A stretch of 64,000 bases of DNA from Hydra vulgaris (GCF_038396675.1 NC_088920.1:23696001-23760000), one strand, 5' to 3'. Shown: positions 21,584 to 34,400, numbered from the stretch's first letter. Program-made: numbers and translations. Notes: a model not told the origin generated them from the sequence alone.

Positions 21584-22178
21584 CGTAGTCCTACATTTTT
21601 ATTTTTAACGTTGCAATGCATTACTTTTGATTACATTGTTTTGTTGAAAACATTACCACCTTTTTAGTAACTTGCGCAGCCAGAAGCCAGCAATTTTGTT
21701 GATCAACCTGTTCCAGCTAGTTAACCAAGTTGCTCAGCTTGTAAGTGCAAATCAGCATGCATTGCAGCTGTTTCGCACCTATGCCAGCTTGCACTTATTA
21801 AATTCGCAGTTATTTTCACGTTATTTTACGTCTGACAATGGTCTGAGCCAATCAGACTAAAATATCACATAAATAAGTTAAAAATTAATCAGTCCTAAGC
21901 TGTATTTTGTGTTATCATTTATATACGATTCAGATTTAGCTAATTTAAATCACATCGATTTAAATCAGCGTTTTAAATCGAATGATTTTCATGGATGACT
22001 AATGATTTTAATCAAATTTTTCTTTTTATGTTTGATTTAATAATTAAAAATCATTTAAAATTTTTTTTGGTCATATTTTAAAACAAAATAAAATAAATAT
22101 AGCAGATACACTATATAAACATTAAAAGCGTCTTTATTTTTACCCTTTTCTTTAATAAACACTATTGGTAGAAGTTTG

Positions 22179-23400
22179 TCAGCTACGTCCTTTTTGTTGA
22201 ACCACGTCCTTTTTTGTTGAACCACGTCCTTTTCTATTGAACCACATTAACATAAGTTTTTGGAATTCTGGATGTTTAACTAACTGAAATGACGAATATG
22301 TTGCAAAAATCATTCTTTTAATCTCATTAGGTGCGGTCTTTTGATTCAGATTTTTTCTAACATCATGTGACAATAACCTATGACTAACATTTTTATATAA
22401 TAGACCATTAATATTTATATATACTTTTTTTACATATACATTACATTTATATTAATTTTTTCTGCAAAAGCTGATGATGACTCTAAAGGTTGTAATGTAA
22501 CATCTATTTGACTGTTGCGAAAAACAGCTTGAAATTCAGCTTCTAAAAAAATAATATTAATTTCCACTTTTTATTTCAAGCTTTTTAAATTTGGATCACT
22601 CTGAGTTCTTTTTCTCGATGTTTTTTGTTTTTGTTTTGTATGCTTTAAATAATTTTTGTTTTTGTAAAAATACAGTCCAATGTTATTGTTTTTGTAAAAA
22701 TATTTCCAATGTTATTGCTCCGAGCTAGTACTTTCGACGGTATTTTGTTTTTCTGCGAAAATTCCTTCGCTATAAAGCTCTTTGTTAACATCAGCTAGTT
22801 CAATTTTATCACCTTCACAATCAAATAGCTGGTCACCTTCATTGACTGGTTCTAGAGATTTATCTTGTTTTTTGCGACAAACGTCCTTTGGTGGAGTAAT
22901 ACGCATCTGCAAATCCTTAAACTGGTTTTGGCTTTTCGATTTCATTAACTCTGCTCTGAACTTTTTAAGATCTTCCCCAACTAAGCTCATCAGTTTCTAT
23001 GATGCTTAGTAGTCTTAACTTCCATCAAGAGCACTGGTAAACTTTGTCGCATGCTGGGATATCAATTGCAAGACTTTCAACCAGCATTCTCATCATATTA
23101 TTACGGTTAGGTTGTTACATTAGGTCAAGGAATCTTTGTTTGGATTAGCAGCCAATTGGTTGATCATAAGTCTCTGTTCAAGTTTGCGATACTTCTTTTT
23201 CCAGGGAGCATGAATATTTGTGCCATTTACCTGGATGTCCCCTGTAATACCATCATTCCAGCTCACTATGCTTTTGAATTCTTTACACTTAGCATCGTAC
23301 TCAACTTTATATTTTTCGCATAGCTTCTTCTTTTTCAGCTAAAGAATATTTATCCTTCTCTCCACGAACAAGCTTTTTTGACATCTTAAATGGCTTCAGC
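22179..23400 (-). pseudogene. Unidentified decayed ORF, probably repeat-derived
   Basis: Minus-strand frames contain protein-like stretches in order: MSKKLVRGEKDKYSLAEKEEA (about 23385-23320), KCKEFKSIVSWNDGITGD and NIHAPWKKKYRKLEQRLMIN (about 23300-23155), MMRMLVESLAIDIPACDKVY (about 23095-23035), then a charged 92-codon frame (22990-22712, MSLVGEDLKKFRAELMKSK...) and a C-terminal piece (22373-22179). Frame changes and stops separate them. Charged, varied composition is unlike background. I do not recognise the family; a dead transposon or retrogene is possible. A three-copy 20-bp repeat (gtcctttttgttgaaccac) lies at about 22187-22245. Confidence 0.4.
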
Positions 23401-23512
23401 TGTTAACCTAATTCACTAATTGGTTCAGAAATTAACACGGGGGTCGTAATAAGCTTCAGAGGGGTTGGACAAACAATTAAAAATTAAAAATTATTAGACA
23501 TGCCACCCAAAA

Positions 23513-23605
23513 AAAAGGGTTTAGTTACCAGTTACCAGTGGGCAGAGGAACTATGTGTTTAAAGGGTTTAGTTACCAGTTACCAGTGGGCCGAGGAACTA
23601 TTTTT
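23513..23605. repeat. Tandem duplication, ~48-bp unit x2
   Basis: The phrase gggtttagttaccagttacc followed by agtggg(c)c/agaggaactat occurs twice in direct orientation, about 48 bp apart. Confidence 0.85.
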
Positions 23606-24666
23606 TTAAAGGTCCCGTAAAAACGAAAATTGACTAGAGTTCAGTAAAAGGTCGAAAATATTACAAATTAGTTTTTTAATTGATGGCGGTTAATCTTTAA
23701 TCACGGTCGATAGTTAACAACTTAGACATTTTCAGGTACCGTGAAATCATTGCACTAAATTTTGAATTGACTAGTGATAAATAGCATAGTATTTATATTA
23801 TGCTACATATATTTATATTAAAAACATAAAAATATTAACATAATATAAATATTATGTTATTAAATCTGATAGATGACTGAACGATTCTTTACAGCAAGTT
23901 ATATAAACGTTTTCCTCGTGTGCACTGGCAATCGAGCTTCGAAAAGAAAAGTGTATAAAGTCATGTGCGTATGCAGATCATTCAAACAGGTTGTCCAGAA
24001 GCTAGCTGCAGAACAAATTACCTCAATTTAAGAGTCATATACGAACAACAAATGTCGTGAAAATCGATCAAATAGTTGAAGAATTTAATGATTCGCGGCA
24101 TACAATAATAACAACAATTTTAGCCTCATTTGATATAACTGGTCAACACATATAATTGAGTATATTTTGGACATTTCGCACGGAATAAGGCGTGAATCTT
24201 ATATGTAAAAGTTCTTCCGCGGTGCTCTTTGACATGTGTCACCTAAAACAAAAACTATAAAAAATTAAATAGAAGTAACAAAAAAAAATCCGAATTTTTG
24301 GTTTCAGTATTGGTTTAAAAAATTAGATTCGGCTAAAGACACATTGTTTGTTCATTAGGTAAAAGTACAAAGTTTGCGATTAAACTTAACAAACTAAACT
24401 TAACTAATATTTTTCTTTTTATGTATTTATCAGGATAATTTATTTAGTTTTAATAATTTTTTCTGATACATTTTTTTTGGTTTTATCGAGATTTTGTTTA
24501 AAAACCAAACCATAAAAAGTTTTTTTTTTTTTTCAAAAGATTTGTTTGATTATAAGAAACAATTAAATATTAGAATATTGTTTTCGCTTTTGCATGATTT
24601 AAGAAAAAAGGTTTATCGGCTATTATAAATAAATATAACGTTATTTGTAAACTTATTCAAAAACAA

Positions 24667-24968
24667 TTCTTTTTTTTTCAGTTTTTAGTTTGCGCCAAGA
24701 AAATAAACGCTCAGTAAAAACAATCAATAAATTTGAATTAAAAAGTTTAAATAGTTATGCAAAAATAAATTCAACTTCAAAAAAAAATAATTTATTCATT
24801 ATTTATTATTAACTACACAATTCAGTGTTTTTAGGACAATTGCCATTTTAATGCCTCTTAATGCTATCGAAATATTTATTTTTTTGTTAAAAATAATGAA
24901 AATAATTGTGAACCCACAATTGCAGTTATATGGTGTCGTGAATGAATTCAAAAATTACGATATGTGAC
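24667..24968 (+). promoter_or_regulatory. Conserved upstream region of U1 snRNA copy 1
   Basis: About 300 bp immediately upstream of this U1 gene is closely matched, in inverted orientation, by 35756-36060 upstream of U1 copy 2. The last 65 bp, including acccacaattgcagttatat and ggtgtcgtgaatgaattcaa, are almost identical. snRNA genes use a proximal sequence element about 50-60 bp upstream; the best candidate is the cacaattgcagttatatgg stretch at that distance. The similarity ends abruptly after the U1 coding part. Confidence 0.6.
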
Positions 24969-25190
24969 ATACTTACCTGACTGGGAAAGAAATCTGATCC
25001 TTAAGGGGTTTCTCCACAAGGCAATTAGCTGGCGGAGAATAAACCACGATACCATCCTTAAGGGGTTTCTTCCAGAGTGAGGCTTGAGCATTGCACATCG
25101 CTCAAGGCTGACCTCTGCGATTACCGCTAACGTCGGTAACTCGACAGTATAATTTCTGGTAGCGGAAACCTGCGTACGCGCTCGTTTCCT
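24969..25190 (+). ncRNA. U1: U1 snRNA gene copy with 57-nt insertion in stem-loop I
   Basis: Spliceosomal U1 RNA, which pairs with 5' splice sites. It begins ATACTTACCTG, the exact splice-site-recognition end, and contains attgcac (U1A loop II core), ctgacctctgcgatt, the Sm site aatttctgg at 25151-25159 and a final gcgtacgc hairpin. Compared with copy 2 (165 nt) this copy is 222 nt: 57 extra bases lie in stem-loop I, bounded by a 17-bp direct repeat atccttaaggggtttct (24997-25013 and 25054-25070). The insertion disrupts the U1-70K loop region. Outside it the two copies are nearly identical. It may be a variant U1 or a pseudogene. Confidence 0.9.
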
Positions 25191-25199
25191 TCTAAAGAA

Positions 25200-27490
25200 T
25201 AATATAAAGTTTCTAAGTCGGGCGCAGGCAATGGGATGTGTAAAATAAACTACTTGAATGTTTTATGAAGAAGTAACTGCTTTATTTTTAAATGTGATTT
25301 TTGTTTTTTAAATATTTTATCAAATCTATTAACAAGAAACCACGTGAATCATTAAAGTATTTAAAAAAACAACCGTGCAATTATTTTGCAAAACGAAAAG
25401 CGATTGTAAGAATAATTTCTGATTTAAGTGGAAGTTTTGTTTTAATAACTTACTGTTTTTGCTTCCGTGCAAAGTTTTAACCGTCTGAATTTTGAGACTT
25501 TAAACTCCAAGTTTATATTAAAATATTAATTACATTGTCGCTACGGTGATATTAACTAAAGCTTGGTAGAAATCTTAACGGCGTCGTCAATAAAAAAATT
25601 TGCTGATCTATTTTTGTTGTTTCAAAAGACACAACAATATTTTGAATTTATTAACACTAGTTTAATAGTCTCAACTATCATGGTAACCTTGGTTACGGAA
25701 ATCGCAAAAAGGATGTAAATCTTCTTACGCAGCCAACACAAACAAAAATATTCGTAGAGTATTATGATTATACGGCAGGATCATTCAGGCAAGACAACTC
25801 TACCTTTTTATTAATTCTCTCTTTTATTATTCTGTCTTATTTATTTAAATTTTCAGATAAACATGTTTTTTATTTATTTATTTGCGCACTTTCATGGTAA
25901 AACATTATTTTTATATAATTGTAATTATTAAAAGAAATAGAAGGAAAAAAATAAGTAAAGTTGCTTTTATCACCTTTGTCAAATGCTTTGACATTTGACA
26001 GGTTTTGTCAAGGATAAGTTGTAATTTAAGGTTGCATTTGTAACGCAAGCGTTAAATATTTTTTAACGTTTAAAAAAATACTGGGTGACACACGACCGTG
26101 TTTTACTTTACGGTGAGAATACCTATATATTTTTTTTCGCTTGGCTTTTAAAAAAAAAAAGTTTGTTTTTGTTAATTGTATTTTTGTACGCAAAGTAATT
26201 AATTTGGTATAGCTAAATGAGGCGAATTTGTTTCAATTGTCGATGAAGATGATGATGAGAGAGCTGCTGAATCACAAACCTTTCGTGGATTAAGTAAAAC
26301 AATAGAAATATTTGCTTTTTTCAATGTCAGTATTTCTAAGTACGAGTGTATCTGGCTTTTACGGCACCGATTTTAAAGTAAAAATCTGTGACCTACTTTT
26401 TCACAGCGTGCTTGGCGTAGGTATCGTAAAGATGAGTTTTGTTACCATATTTTTTAGAATCTTATATCAACTTAAACTTTATTTTAAAAGTCGAAGGTTT
26501 AAAGTTTGTTATATGGCTGTTTTTTTTTTTGCAGTTACTAACGTTTTCAATCATTTTATTGAAATTAAAAACTTCGTTTCTGTTGTGGAAGTGTATTGAT
26601 ATTGAAGACATGTTGATTTATTTTTTTAATATGTTCATTTAATTTTCGACATCTATTTTCTACGTACCTGTCAAATTTCAACTAAAAAAAATTGCACTCT
26701 CACATTCTATTTTTGCACTCCCTGGAGGTACCCAATATTATTTTTTTATGGTGGTTCGGAAGGTGTTTTTGTCGGTTATGAGCATTTATTATTATTGAAT
26801 TTTCATTTTAAAAATATGTTGACTTTTCATATAAATTTTTTTAAAAGTGTTTCGTTAAAAAAGTATAAAAAAGTTAAAGTTACCTTACGATAAGTTAACT
26901 TTATAAATTAGGTGGAAATTGGTATAAGTAATTTAATGAAAATATTTATATTTATACATATAATACTAGTAGAAAATAAACCAGTTAAGTTGAGATTATT
27001 AATAATATGCTTTTAATGTACGTACATTTAAAAAATATTATTAAAATGTCCACTTAATTGGTACATAATTTTATTTTATGAACCTACAACCGAATAAGTT
27101 ACTTAATGAAATTAACCTAAAAAGAGCAGACATATATTTTAGCAACTTTGCATCGCCTGCTCAATTAAACATTGAATGTAAGAATGGACATGTACTGTAT
27201 ATATTTACAATCAACAGCGAATCGTTTAAAAAACTGAGGAAATAGTCAATAAGTTCTTTTTAACTTCAAAATTTTTCGAAATCAGATTGCGCATCATTAC
27301 ATCCAAGTTATATGAACGCAATTTTTTAAGAAATTCAAATCTATTCATTGATATATGCAAAAAAGTTTTCGCAGGCCAAATAACAACAATAACACTATTA
27401 TTGGCAGTATAACTAATACAATGAGTGACAATGTTGCAACAAACAATGCGACAATCACAAAGTTAAACCTTATTTGGCAGAAATTATTAA
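25200..27490. other. AT-rich DNA, no gene recognised
   Basis: A plus-strand open frame at 26312-26599 is Phe/Val-rich with no motif and is not supported. A short perfect dyad (aaatgctttgacattt, caaatgctttgacatttgac) is at about 25978-26000. Nothing else is assigned. Confidence 0.4.
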
Positions 27491-27499
27491 ATGAACTAA

Positions 27500-27625
27500 A
27501 TTTTCTTCCCCATTAGTCTAAAAGTCTTCCCCACACAGTCTAAAAACAGTCACAAGTCTTCACCACACAGTCACAAATCACACAGTCACAAGTCTTCCCC
27601 ACACAGTCTAAAAAAACTTCCCCAC
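27500..27625. repeat. Irregular short tandem repeats (cacacagtc/aagtcttcccc)
   Basis: Recurring phrases gtcttccccacacagtct, cagtcacaagtctt and variants across about 125 bp; not coding. Confidence 0.8.
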
Positions 27626-28204
27626 TTGGACGCAATGACCAGTGCTTGCAAGTCTTCACTTAACGCATTAGAGACTTCCAAAATAGAACTTTTTGAAAAA
27701 GACTGCATTGCAGCAAGTATTGTTTTACAGCTGAACAAACTTTGCTACAAAGATGCTACGAAGATGCTACGTATACATGTATAATCTTAATCTTACACTT
27801 TTACTTTAGTGAAACTGTAATTTTGTGAATAATGAGTTTTAAACCTAAAACAGATTTTACAATTAGCATAAAAATGTTTTTTATTTCACATGCTTTTTTG
27901 CCGTCTATAAAACAATATACTTTATGTTATTTAAAGGTGACCCAAAGGGTTTTGTAGCTTTTTGAGGACTGCTACCACACTACAGAGAGAACAGGCTACA
28001 CATTCTTTTCACACATGCGGCATTTTGATTCATCACTATGCAATATTTAAGACATTTCTGTTTTCTGGCTCGGAGGTTTGAGAAATAGTTTCTTGCAAGA
28101 CTTTACATCTGAAACAGGTGAATCTTATATATGATTGTTTACATTCTTGTTCACGTTCAGTTCTCGTATTGATAGGGAGGCTTGCTAATAATAAAGCTTA
28201 TGCA

Positions 28205-28310
28205 TGAAGTAATAAATTAAGTAAGTAATAAATATTAAATAAAGTAAGTAATAAATATTAAATTAAGTAAGTAATAAATATTAAATTAAAAAAAGTAAGT
28301 AATAAATAGC
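28205..28310. repeat. Tandem repeat (aagtaagtaataaatattaaatt)n
   Basis: About four imperfect copies of a ~23-bp AT-rich unit. Confidence 0.85.
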
Positions 28311-28704
28311 TTATGTATGAAATAAAAAAGTATGAAGCTTTTAAAACCAATAGTTATGACACTTACAGGTTGCTAGGTTAATTACAGGTTGCTAGGAGAT
28401 TGTAGACTATTAAAGGCTAATATTATGGTTTATTATTTACTGACTTTTTTAATTCAGCTATCCGTGAGTTGTGTGCCCTAGCTTTAATTGGAAAGCTACT
28501 GACTGGTCCTTGAATGAAAAAAATTTATGCTGTACCTGGTTAGGTGACTACATATGACTTGACTACATATCTGGCATTCAGGTAATCAAAGATGTTCGAA
28601 ATGCTCTTATCGAGAGCAGCAAGAATACTCTATATCTAATTAAACAAAAAATTAAAGATCCAGTCTTTGATTAAATAATCAGCTTTTGCCCAATAACTGA
28701 TGAC

Positions 28705-29244
28705 ATGAGTGAAACATTAGCTGACTGTCTGAATGCTGTTGTTAGTGTAATTAAAATATTAGAGCGCATAATGCACAATAGACTTTACAACTATCTGGTA
28801 AATTACCACCTGCTAAATAATAACCAATATGGTTTTCAAAAACACCATTCAACAGAACACGCTGTAGCCAAACTTGTCAGCGAAATTTTAAATGGGTTTG
28901 ACAACAATAAATACACTCTTGGGATTTTTCTCGATCTTTTAAAAGCGTTTGACACAGTTGACCACGAGATTCTTCTTTATAAACTGTATAATTATGGAAT
29001 AAGAAATAACAATTTAAAATGGTTTTGCTCCTACCTTAATAATCGGAAACAAGCTTTATCATATAACAATACTATAATACGACTTGAAAACATTACTTGT
29101 GGGGTTCCACAAGGATCAATTCTTGGTCCATTGTTATTCCTCGTTTACATTAATGATATCTACTTATCTTCTAACATATTTAACTTTGTTCTTTTTGCTG
29201 ATGATACGCAAGTATTCTTTAGCCACACAAACATTAGCCTATAA
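28705..29244 (+). pseudogene. LINE reverse transcriptase domain (179 codons, then stop)
   Basis: RNA-directed DNA polymerase of a non-LTR retrotransposon. Visible motifs in order: ERIMHNRLYNYLVNYHLLN, NQYGFQKHHSTEHAV, the first catalytic Asp in IFLDLLKAFDTVDH, CGVPQGSILGPLLFLVYIND, and LFADDTQVF (FADD, positions about 29193-29215). It ends at a TAA after HTNISL; downstream in-frame continuation (VNQELENLNKWFKAKKLSLN) shows that this stop is a mutation. C-terminal pieces follow at 29455-30005 (YISYCNVIWAS, CRGSRLWSAAVMEL). There is no endonuclease upstream, so the copy is 5'-truncated. Confidence 0.9.
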
Positions 29245-30360
29245 TTTAACACTGTTAATCAAGAACTTGAGAACCTGAACAAATGGTTTAAGGCTAAGAA
29301 ACTCTCTCTAAATGTCAAAAAAAGTAAATATATTCTTTTTACAAAATTATCAAAATCTGAAACCCTCCCCTTAAAACTACCTGATTTACTAACTGATGAA
29401 ACTAAACATAAACTCAATCAAGTTTTTAGGCGTAATTCTTAACATCTTCTGAACATAACATTAGCTGGAGTAATCATATCAAAGTAATAGAAAATAAAAT
29501 ATCTAAAATTATTGGTATTATGTATAAAACAAAACATCTCTTGAACACAAATTGTTAAAAAAATATTTATTTTGCATTTATTCATAGCTACATCAGCTAC
29601 TGCAACGTTATCTGGGCAAGTACTTATCCTTCAAAGTTAAATATGATCTACAAAATACAAAAACGAGCAAGTTGTTTGATATTAAATGCAAATAAATACG
29701 CTAGTGCCAGACCATTACTATAAGAAATTGGAGTGCCTAATGTCTATGAAATAAATATTCCTAATATACGTATTTTTATGTTTAAGTTTAAAAATGGTAT
29801 GCTACCAAGCATTTTCCAAACTTACTTTTTTTCTTTCTTTTATTTCCAAACTTACTTTTTTTATTTAAATCACAAATACGAAACTAAATACTCAATAAAT
29901 AACTTTATTATACCAAAAACGATATCAAAACAAGCTGATTTTTCGATATCTTGCCGAGGGTCGCGGTTATGGAGTGCCGCGGTTATGGAACTTGCTTTTA
30001 ACAAGTAATATAAAAACTTAAACTTCAACTCAACATTTTAAACGTGCAACAAAACAACACTTATTTGATTTTGATACAAAGCAATTACTATCCTTTTATT
30101 AAAAACTTGTGATAATCTTAATTATTTAAGGTCTTCTAAATTGACGCAACATCTTAATTATCTTGTATGGTACTTAAAACATGTATGATATTATTCAATT
30201 TTACAATAATAGCGCAACTTGTAAATGCAATATTTATTATATCTTACGCAATTTGTAGATGGAATATAAAACAGATTTATTTGGTTTTGTATGTATATAT
30301 GAACGGACATATATTTGTGTGTGTGTGAGTGCGTGTGTGCGCGTGCGTGTATAATAAAAA

Positions 30361-30795
30361 TAAAAGTAGAATAAAATAAAGAGAAATAAAAAAATATAAT
30401 AAAATAATATAATAAAATAATATAATAAATAATATAAAATAATACAAAATATAATATAATATAATAATAATATAAAATATAATATAATAATAATATAATA
30501 TATATAATATATTATATATAATATAATAATATAATATTATAATAGTAATATAATATAATAATAATATAATAATAATATAATAATATAATAATAATATAAT
30601 AATAATATATTATATATAATAATATATAATAATATAATAATAATATAATATATAATATAATAATATAAAATATATATATATATATAAAATAATATATAAT
30701 AATATTATAATAATATAATAATAATATAATATATAACATAATAATATAAAATATAATATAATATAAAATAATATAATAAAATAAAATAAAGAGAA
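30361..30795. repeat. AT-only microsatellite (TAATATAATA-type) in LINE 3' UTR
   Basis: Over 400 bp built almost only of A and T in taata/tataa patterns, directly following a TG/CG-alternating tract (30315-30350). At the equivalent site LINE copy 2 has a short A/G tract instead, so the expansion happened after insertion. Confidence 0.95.
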
Positions 30796-31718
30796 ATAAA
30801 AAAATAATAAGAAGAAAGAATTAATCTTTTTAATTAATTTTTTCTTTTTTTTCTGCAAATTGTAAATTGATTGCTAAATCAGTTTTCTCTTTAGTTTCTC
30901 TTTTCCTTTTTCATTTTTATCGAATTTTTTAGTTATATTAACGGGGCTGGATGTTAAAACCGTGTCTTCTACCAGCTTCGGTCGAAACTTTAATGTTATA
31001 TTTTTATGTTGTAAAAACATCGTAAAACCTTATTTTTAATGACAAAATTAAAAAAAAAAAATTCAAACGAAACAAAAAATGCGCATTTTAACATTAGATG
31101 TTGTTATTACAAAAGTACCGTTAGCCGGACGCGAATTTCTTATGTTGGTTGCAGTTTTCTTAAGCAATCCTTACAATGAAATTTTGTTACTTAAACGGGC
31201 ATAACTTTTTGTGGAATTATGCGTTTTTTATGAAATTTTCACTATTGTAATACTAATTTAATGCTCTATCTAATGATATATAATATTTATATATGAAAAT
31301 AATTTGAAATTTTTACACACGTTACTAGTATTTCTGCTTTTAAATTATATAACTTTTTTATTATTATTTTTATAAATATTTTTTATTAATTTTTTAAATT
31401 CTTTTTAAAACATTTTAGCATTCAAACCCGTATAAGTGGATGTTTAGTTTTACTCCATTTTTCAAAAATTTCTCACCATCTTAATGGATCATAGATATAA
31501 GACAATGTCATGTCTTTTTTCTTCATACTTATTTTTAAAAAATTGCAGATGCAAAATATTTTTATGATAAATTTTTTGAAGGCTTTTTTGTTATTCTCGG
31601 AATCATTGTTTTTTACCTACAACAATCTGTTTTATAATCGTCATTATTTTCTGACTTCATTTGACAAATGAATATTATACTTGTCATAAATAGATTTGAT
31701 GCAAATAGAATAAAGTTC

Positions 31719-32922
31719 AGGGGAGACCTAGTTGCAACAAAATTTAAAAAACTATATCTCCTATAACTTTAATTTTTTTCTTGCAAATTTTTATCAGGGC
31801 TATATAATAGATCTTAGTGACGTACTGAACCAACATTGATAAATATAAAACTTAGTTGTTTCGCAATAGTGAAATCAAACCGGGACAAGTTGCAACACAA
31901 TACTTTGAAAGTCTCGCAGAGTTCAAAAAAATATTACAAGTGAATCTCTAATTTCTATTTAGCAACAAAAATTTGATAATTACATGAAAGGAAACCAGTA
32001 TTTTCGTTAAACTGCAATACTTTTATTATGAGAGAATTCACATACACCTGACTTGTTTAGTAAACTGATAATTGTATTTAACGCTTTCAGAGATGGAAGA
32101 AATTAAACAAGAAGGATTAATATTTAAATTAATTTACTATTTTAACTCCCAAGTGTGAAAGTTAAAGTGTTTCTAAAAAAAATACTATTCTTCTAGTCAA
32201 TAAACGATAAATTTGTTTAGAAAAATGCAAGAGAAGGTTTTAGGGTATTTAAGTTCTGTTTTTAACACAATTAAAATTTATTAAAAAAAAAAAGTTTCTT
32301 TTCAATAAACATTCATTAAAAAACAAAATAGTATTAAAGAAACAAAATAATTATATTTCAATTCATCAATTAGATTTCTTAAATGTTTTTTGTTATTAAT
32401 GTAGAGATATTCGGAGAAAAATCGACGTTAAAAAAACGTCGACGTTAAAATAACGTCGGTTACTTTAGAAATAACTAGAAAAGTGCGTAAAATCAATAAA
32501 ACTCATTTATTTTATGATTCAACTTGACCCCAACCAATTTATTGCAACTTTACCCTGTAGGCGTCATGATCACTCTAATCAATGTATATAGTTATTTACA
32601 TTAAATAAATATAACTTTTTTAGGCTTTTTGTATTTGAAAAAGTTATTTTTAACTTACCATTATTTTATTATGGTCATAAATTTCTAAGTTTCCAGTGAA
32701 CCCAAAAAAACTTCGAAAAAAAAAAAAAAGAATTTTTCATTGAAAAAACATAATCATCTATAACTTTTAAAATTTTTAATTGTTACTGTAAGTTTTTTAT
32801 AGCTGACGTGTTATTATTATAGTTATATAATGTAGAAAATATTTAGAAATAATATATAAAAACCATTCTTTAAAACATATTGTTGCAACTTACCCCTGTT
32901 GCAACCAGCCCTGGTCTCCCCT
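31719..32922. mobile_element. TIR element, about 1.2 kb, non-coding
   Basis: Ends are aggggagacc (31719-31728) and ggtctcccct (32913-32922), followed inward on both sides by gttgcaac(a). The gttgcaac motif recurs inside near 31890 and 32545. No ORF of note. It separates the two facing LINE copies. A compact cgacgtt/aacgtcg palindrome cluster is at about 32423-32458. Class not determined; no clear target-site duplication. Confidence 0.65.
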
Positions 32923-32999
32923 ACACCTTTGTTTTCGACATATCCCAAACATTTCAACAGCTTTTTCTGTCACTTTAAAATTGTCATTAGTTTTAATAA

Positions 33000-34400
33000 C
33001 ATAAGTTTTAGTAACATTATAAGTTTTATTTATTTATTTTGTGATTTGAAATAAGCTTTTACAATGTTTTTACAGCATAAAAATATAACGCATAAAAATT
33101 TCGACCGGAGCTGGTCTTATCATTAGTCCCATTAATAACTGAAAAATACAACTGATAAAAATGAAAAAGGAAAAAAGAATTGAAAGCGGCAACTGTCTTA
33201 ACAATCAATTTACTGTTTACAGAAAAAAAGAAAAATTGATTTTCTTTTTTTTTTTCTTCTTTTTTTTTTTTTAATTCTCTCTTTTATTCTACTTTTACTA
33301 TTATTACACACACACGCACATACCCACACACACACGCACATACCCCCCCCCACACACACACACACGCACGCACACACGCACACACACAGGCACGCACACA
33401 CATACTGTCCGTTCATATACACATACAATACCAAATAAATCTGTATTATATTGCATCTATAAATTGCGTCAATATTATAAAATTAAATATCATAGATATT
33501 TTAAGTATCATACAAGATAAATAAAGATGTTACGTCAATTTGTAAGACATTAAATAACAAAGATTAGCAAATGTTTTTAACAATATGACAGTAATTGCTT
33601 TGTACCAACATCAAGTAAGTGTTGTTTTACTGCACGTGTAAAATGTTGAGCTGAAATAGAAGTTTCTGTATTACTGGTTAAAAGAAAGTTCCATAACCGC
33701 GGGCCTCGGCAAGACATCAAAAATCAGCTTGCTTTACTATAATAAAGTTAGTCATTGAGCATTTAGTTTGGTATTTGTGGTTTAAAGAAAAAAAGTGTGT
33801 TTAGAAAATGCTTAGTTGCATATCATTTTTAAACATAAAAAGTAGTATGTTAAGAATATTTATTTCATAAACATTGAGCACTCCACTCTAAGTAGTGGTC
33901 TGGCACTAGCGTAATTACTTGCATTTAATATCAGGCAACTTGCTCGTTTTTGTGTTGGGTAGATTGTATTTAACTTCAAAGGATAAGGATAAGCCCAGAT
34001 TACGTTGCAGTAGCTGATGTAGCTAAATAAACACGTTGCAGTAGCTGATGTTGCTGTAAATAAATAAACAATTTGTGTTCAGGAGAAATTCTGTTTTATA
34101 CGTAATACCAATAAATAAATAAAATAAATTTTATACCAATAAATTTTATATTTTATAATTTGATATTGTGTTTTCTATTACTTTGATGATTACTCCAGCT
34201 TCATTAGGAAATATGACTAAAAACTTGTTGAGTATTCTCGTTTAAGTTTAGTTTTATCAATTAGAAAATCAGGTATTCTTACTTTTTTTCGAAAATTAGG
34301 GAGAGTTTATTGGTCTTAAACCATTTGTTTAGGTTCTCAAGTGCTTGATTAAATGTGGGAAACAATAAGCTGTGTTTGTGCACCATGTATATTACCACTT
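33000..34400 (-). mobile_element. LINE copy 2 (same family as copy 1), 3' part only
   Basis: Minus-strand relic with broken coding sequence (LENLNKWFKTNKLSL-like at about 34360-34310; SYCNVIW-like region near 34020; CRGPRLWNFL-like near 33715-33690) and a 3' UTR containing the TG/CG-alternating tract (33300-33420) and the cggtcgaaa block (about 33095). It faces copy 1, 2 kb away. RT core motifs are missing, so it is more truncated than copy 1. Confidence 0.8.
33302..33420. repeat. CA/CG-alternating microsatellite with C9 run (LINE 3' UTR)
   Basis: cacaca, cgcaca and a nine-C run; antisense of the TG tract in LINE copy 1. The open frame of Cys/Val across it is spurious. Confidence 0.95.

Larger units (their letters stand above)
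28575..31040 (+). mobile_element. LINE copy 1 (Jockey/CR1-type), 5'-truncated, RT plus long 3' UTR
   Basis: Contains an RT open frame (28705-29244), broken C-terminal coding sequence to about 30005, and a 3' UTR through the TG/TAATA microsatellites to about 31040. The 3' UTR limits are set by matching the opposite-strand LINE at 33000-34400: both have (TG)n, then A-rich tract, then ctttttcatttttatcg/ag and a cggtcgaaa...ttatatttttatg block. Confidence 0.85.

Noticed and set aside
26312-26642. Overlapping plus-strand ORFs with hydrophobic stretches
   Set aside because: The composition matches T-rich background (poly-Phe), and no conserved motif or splice context was found.
33210-33434. Cys/Val-repeat open frame
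   Set aside because: Translation of the CA/CG microsatellite in a LINE 3' UTR.
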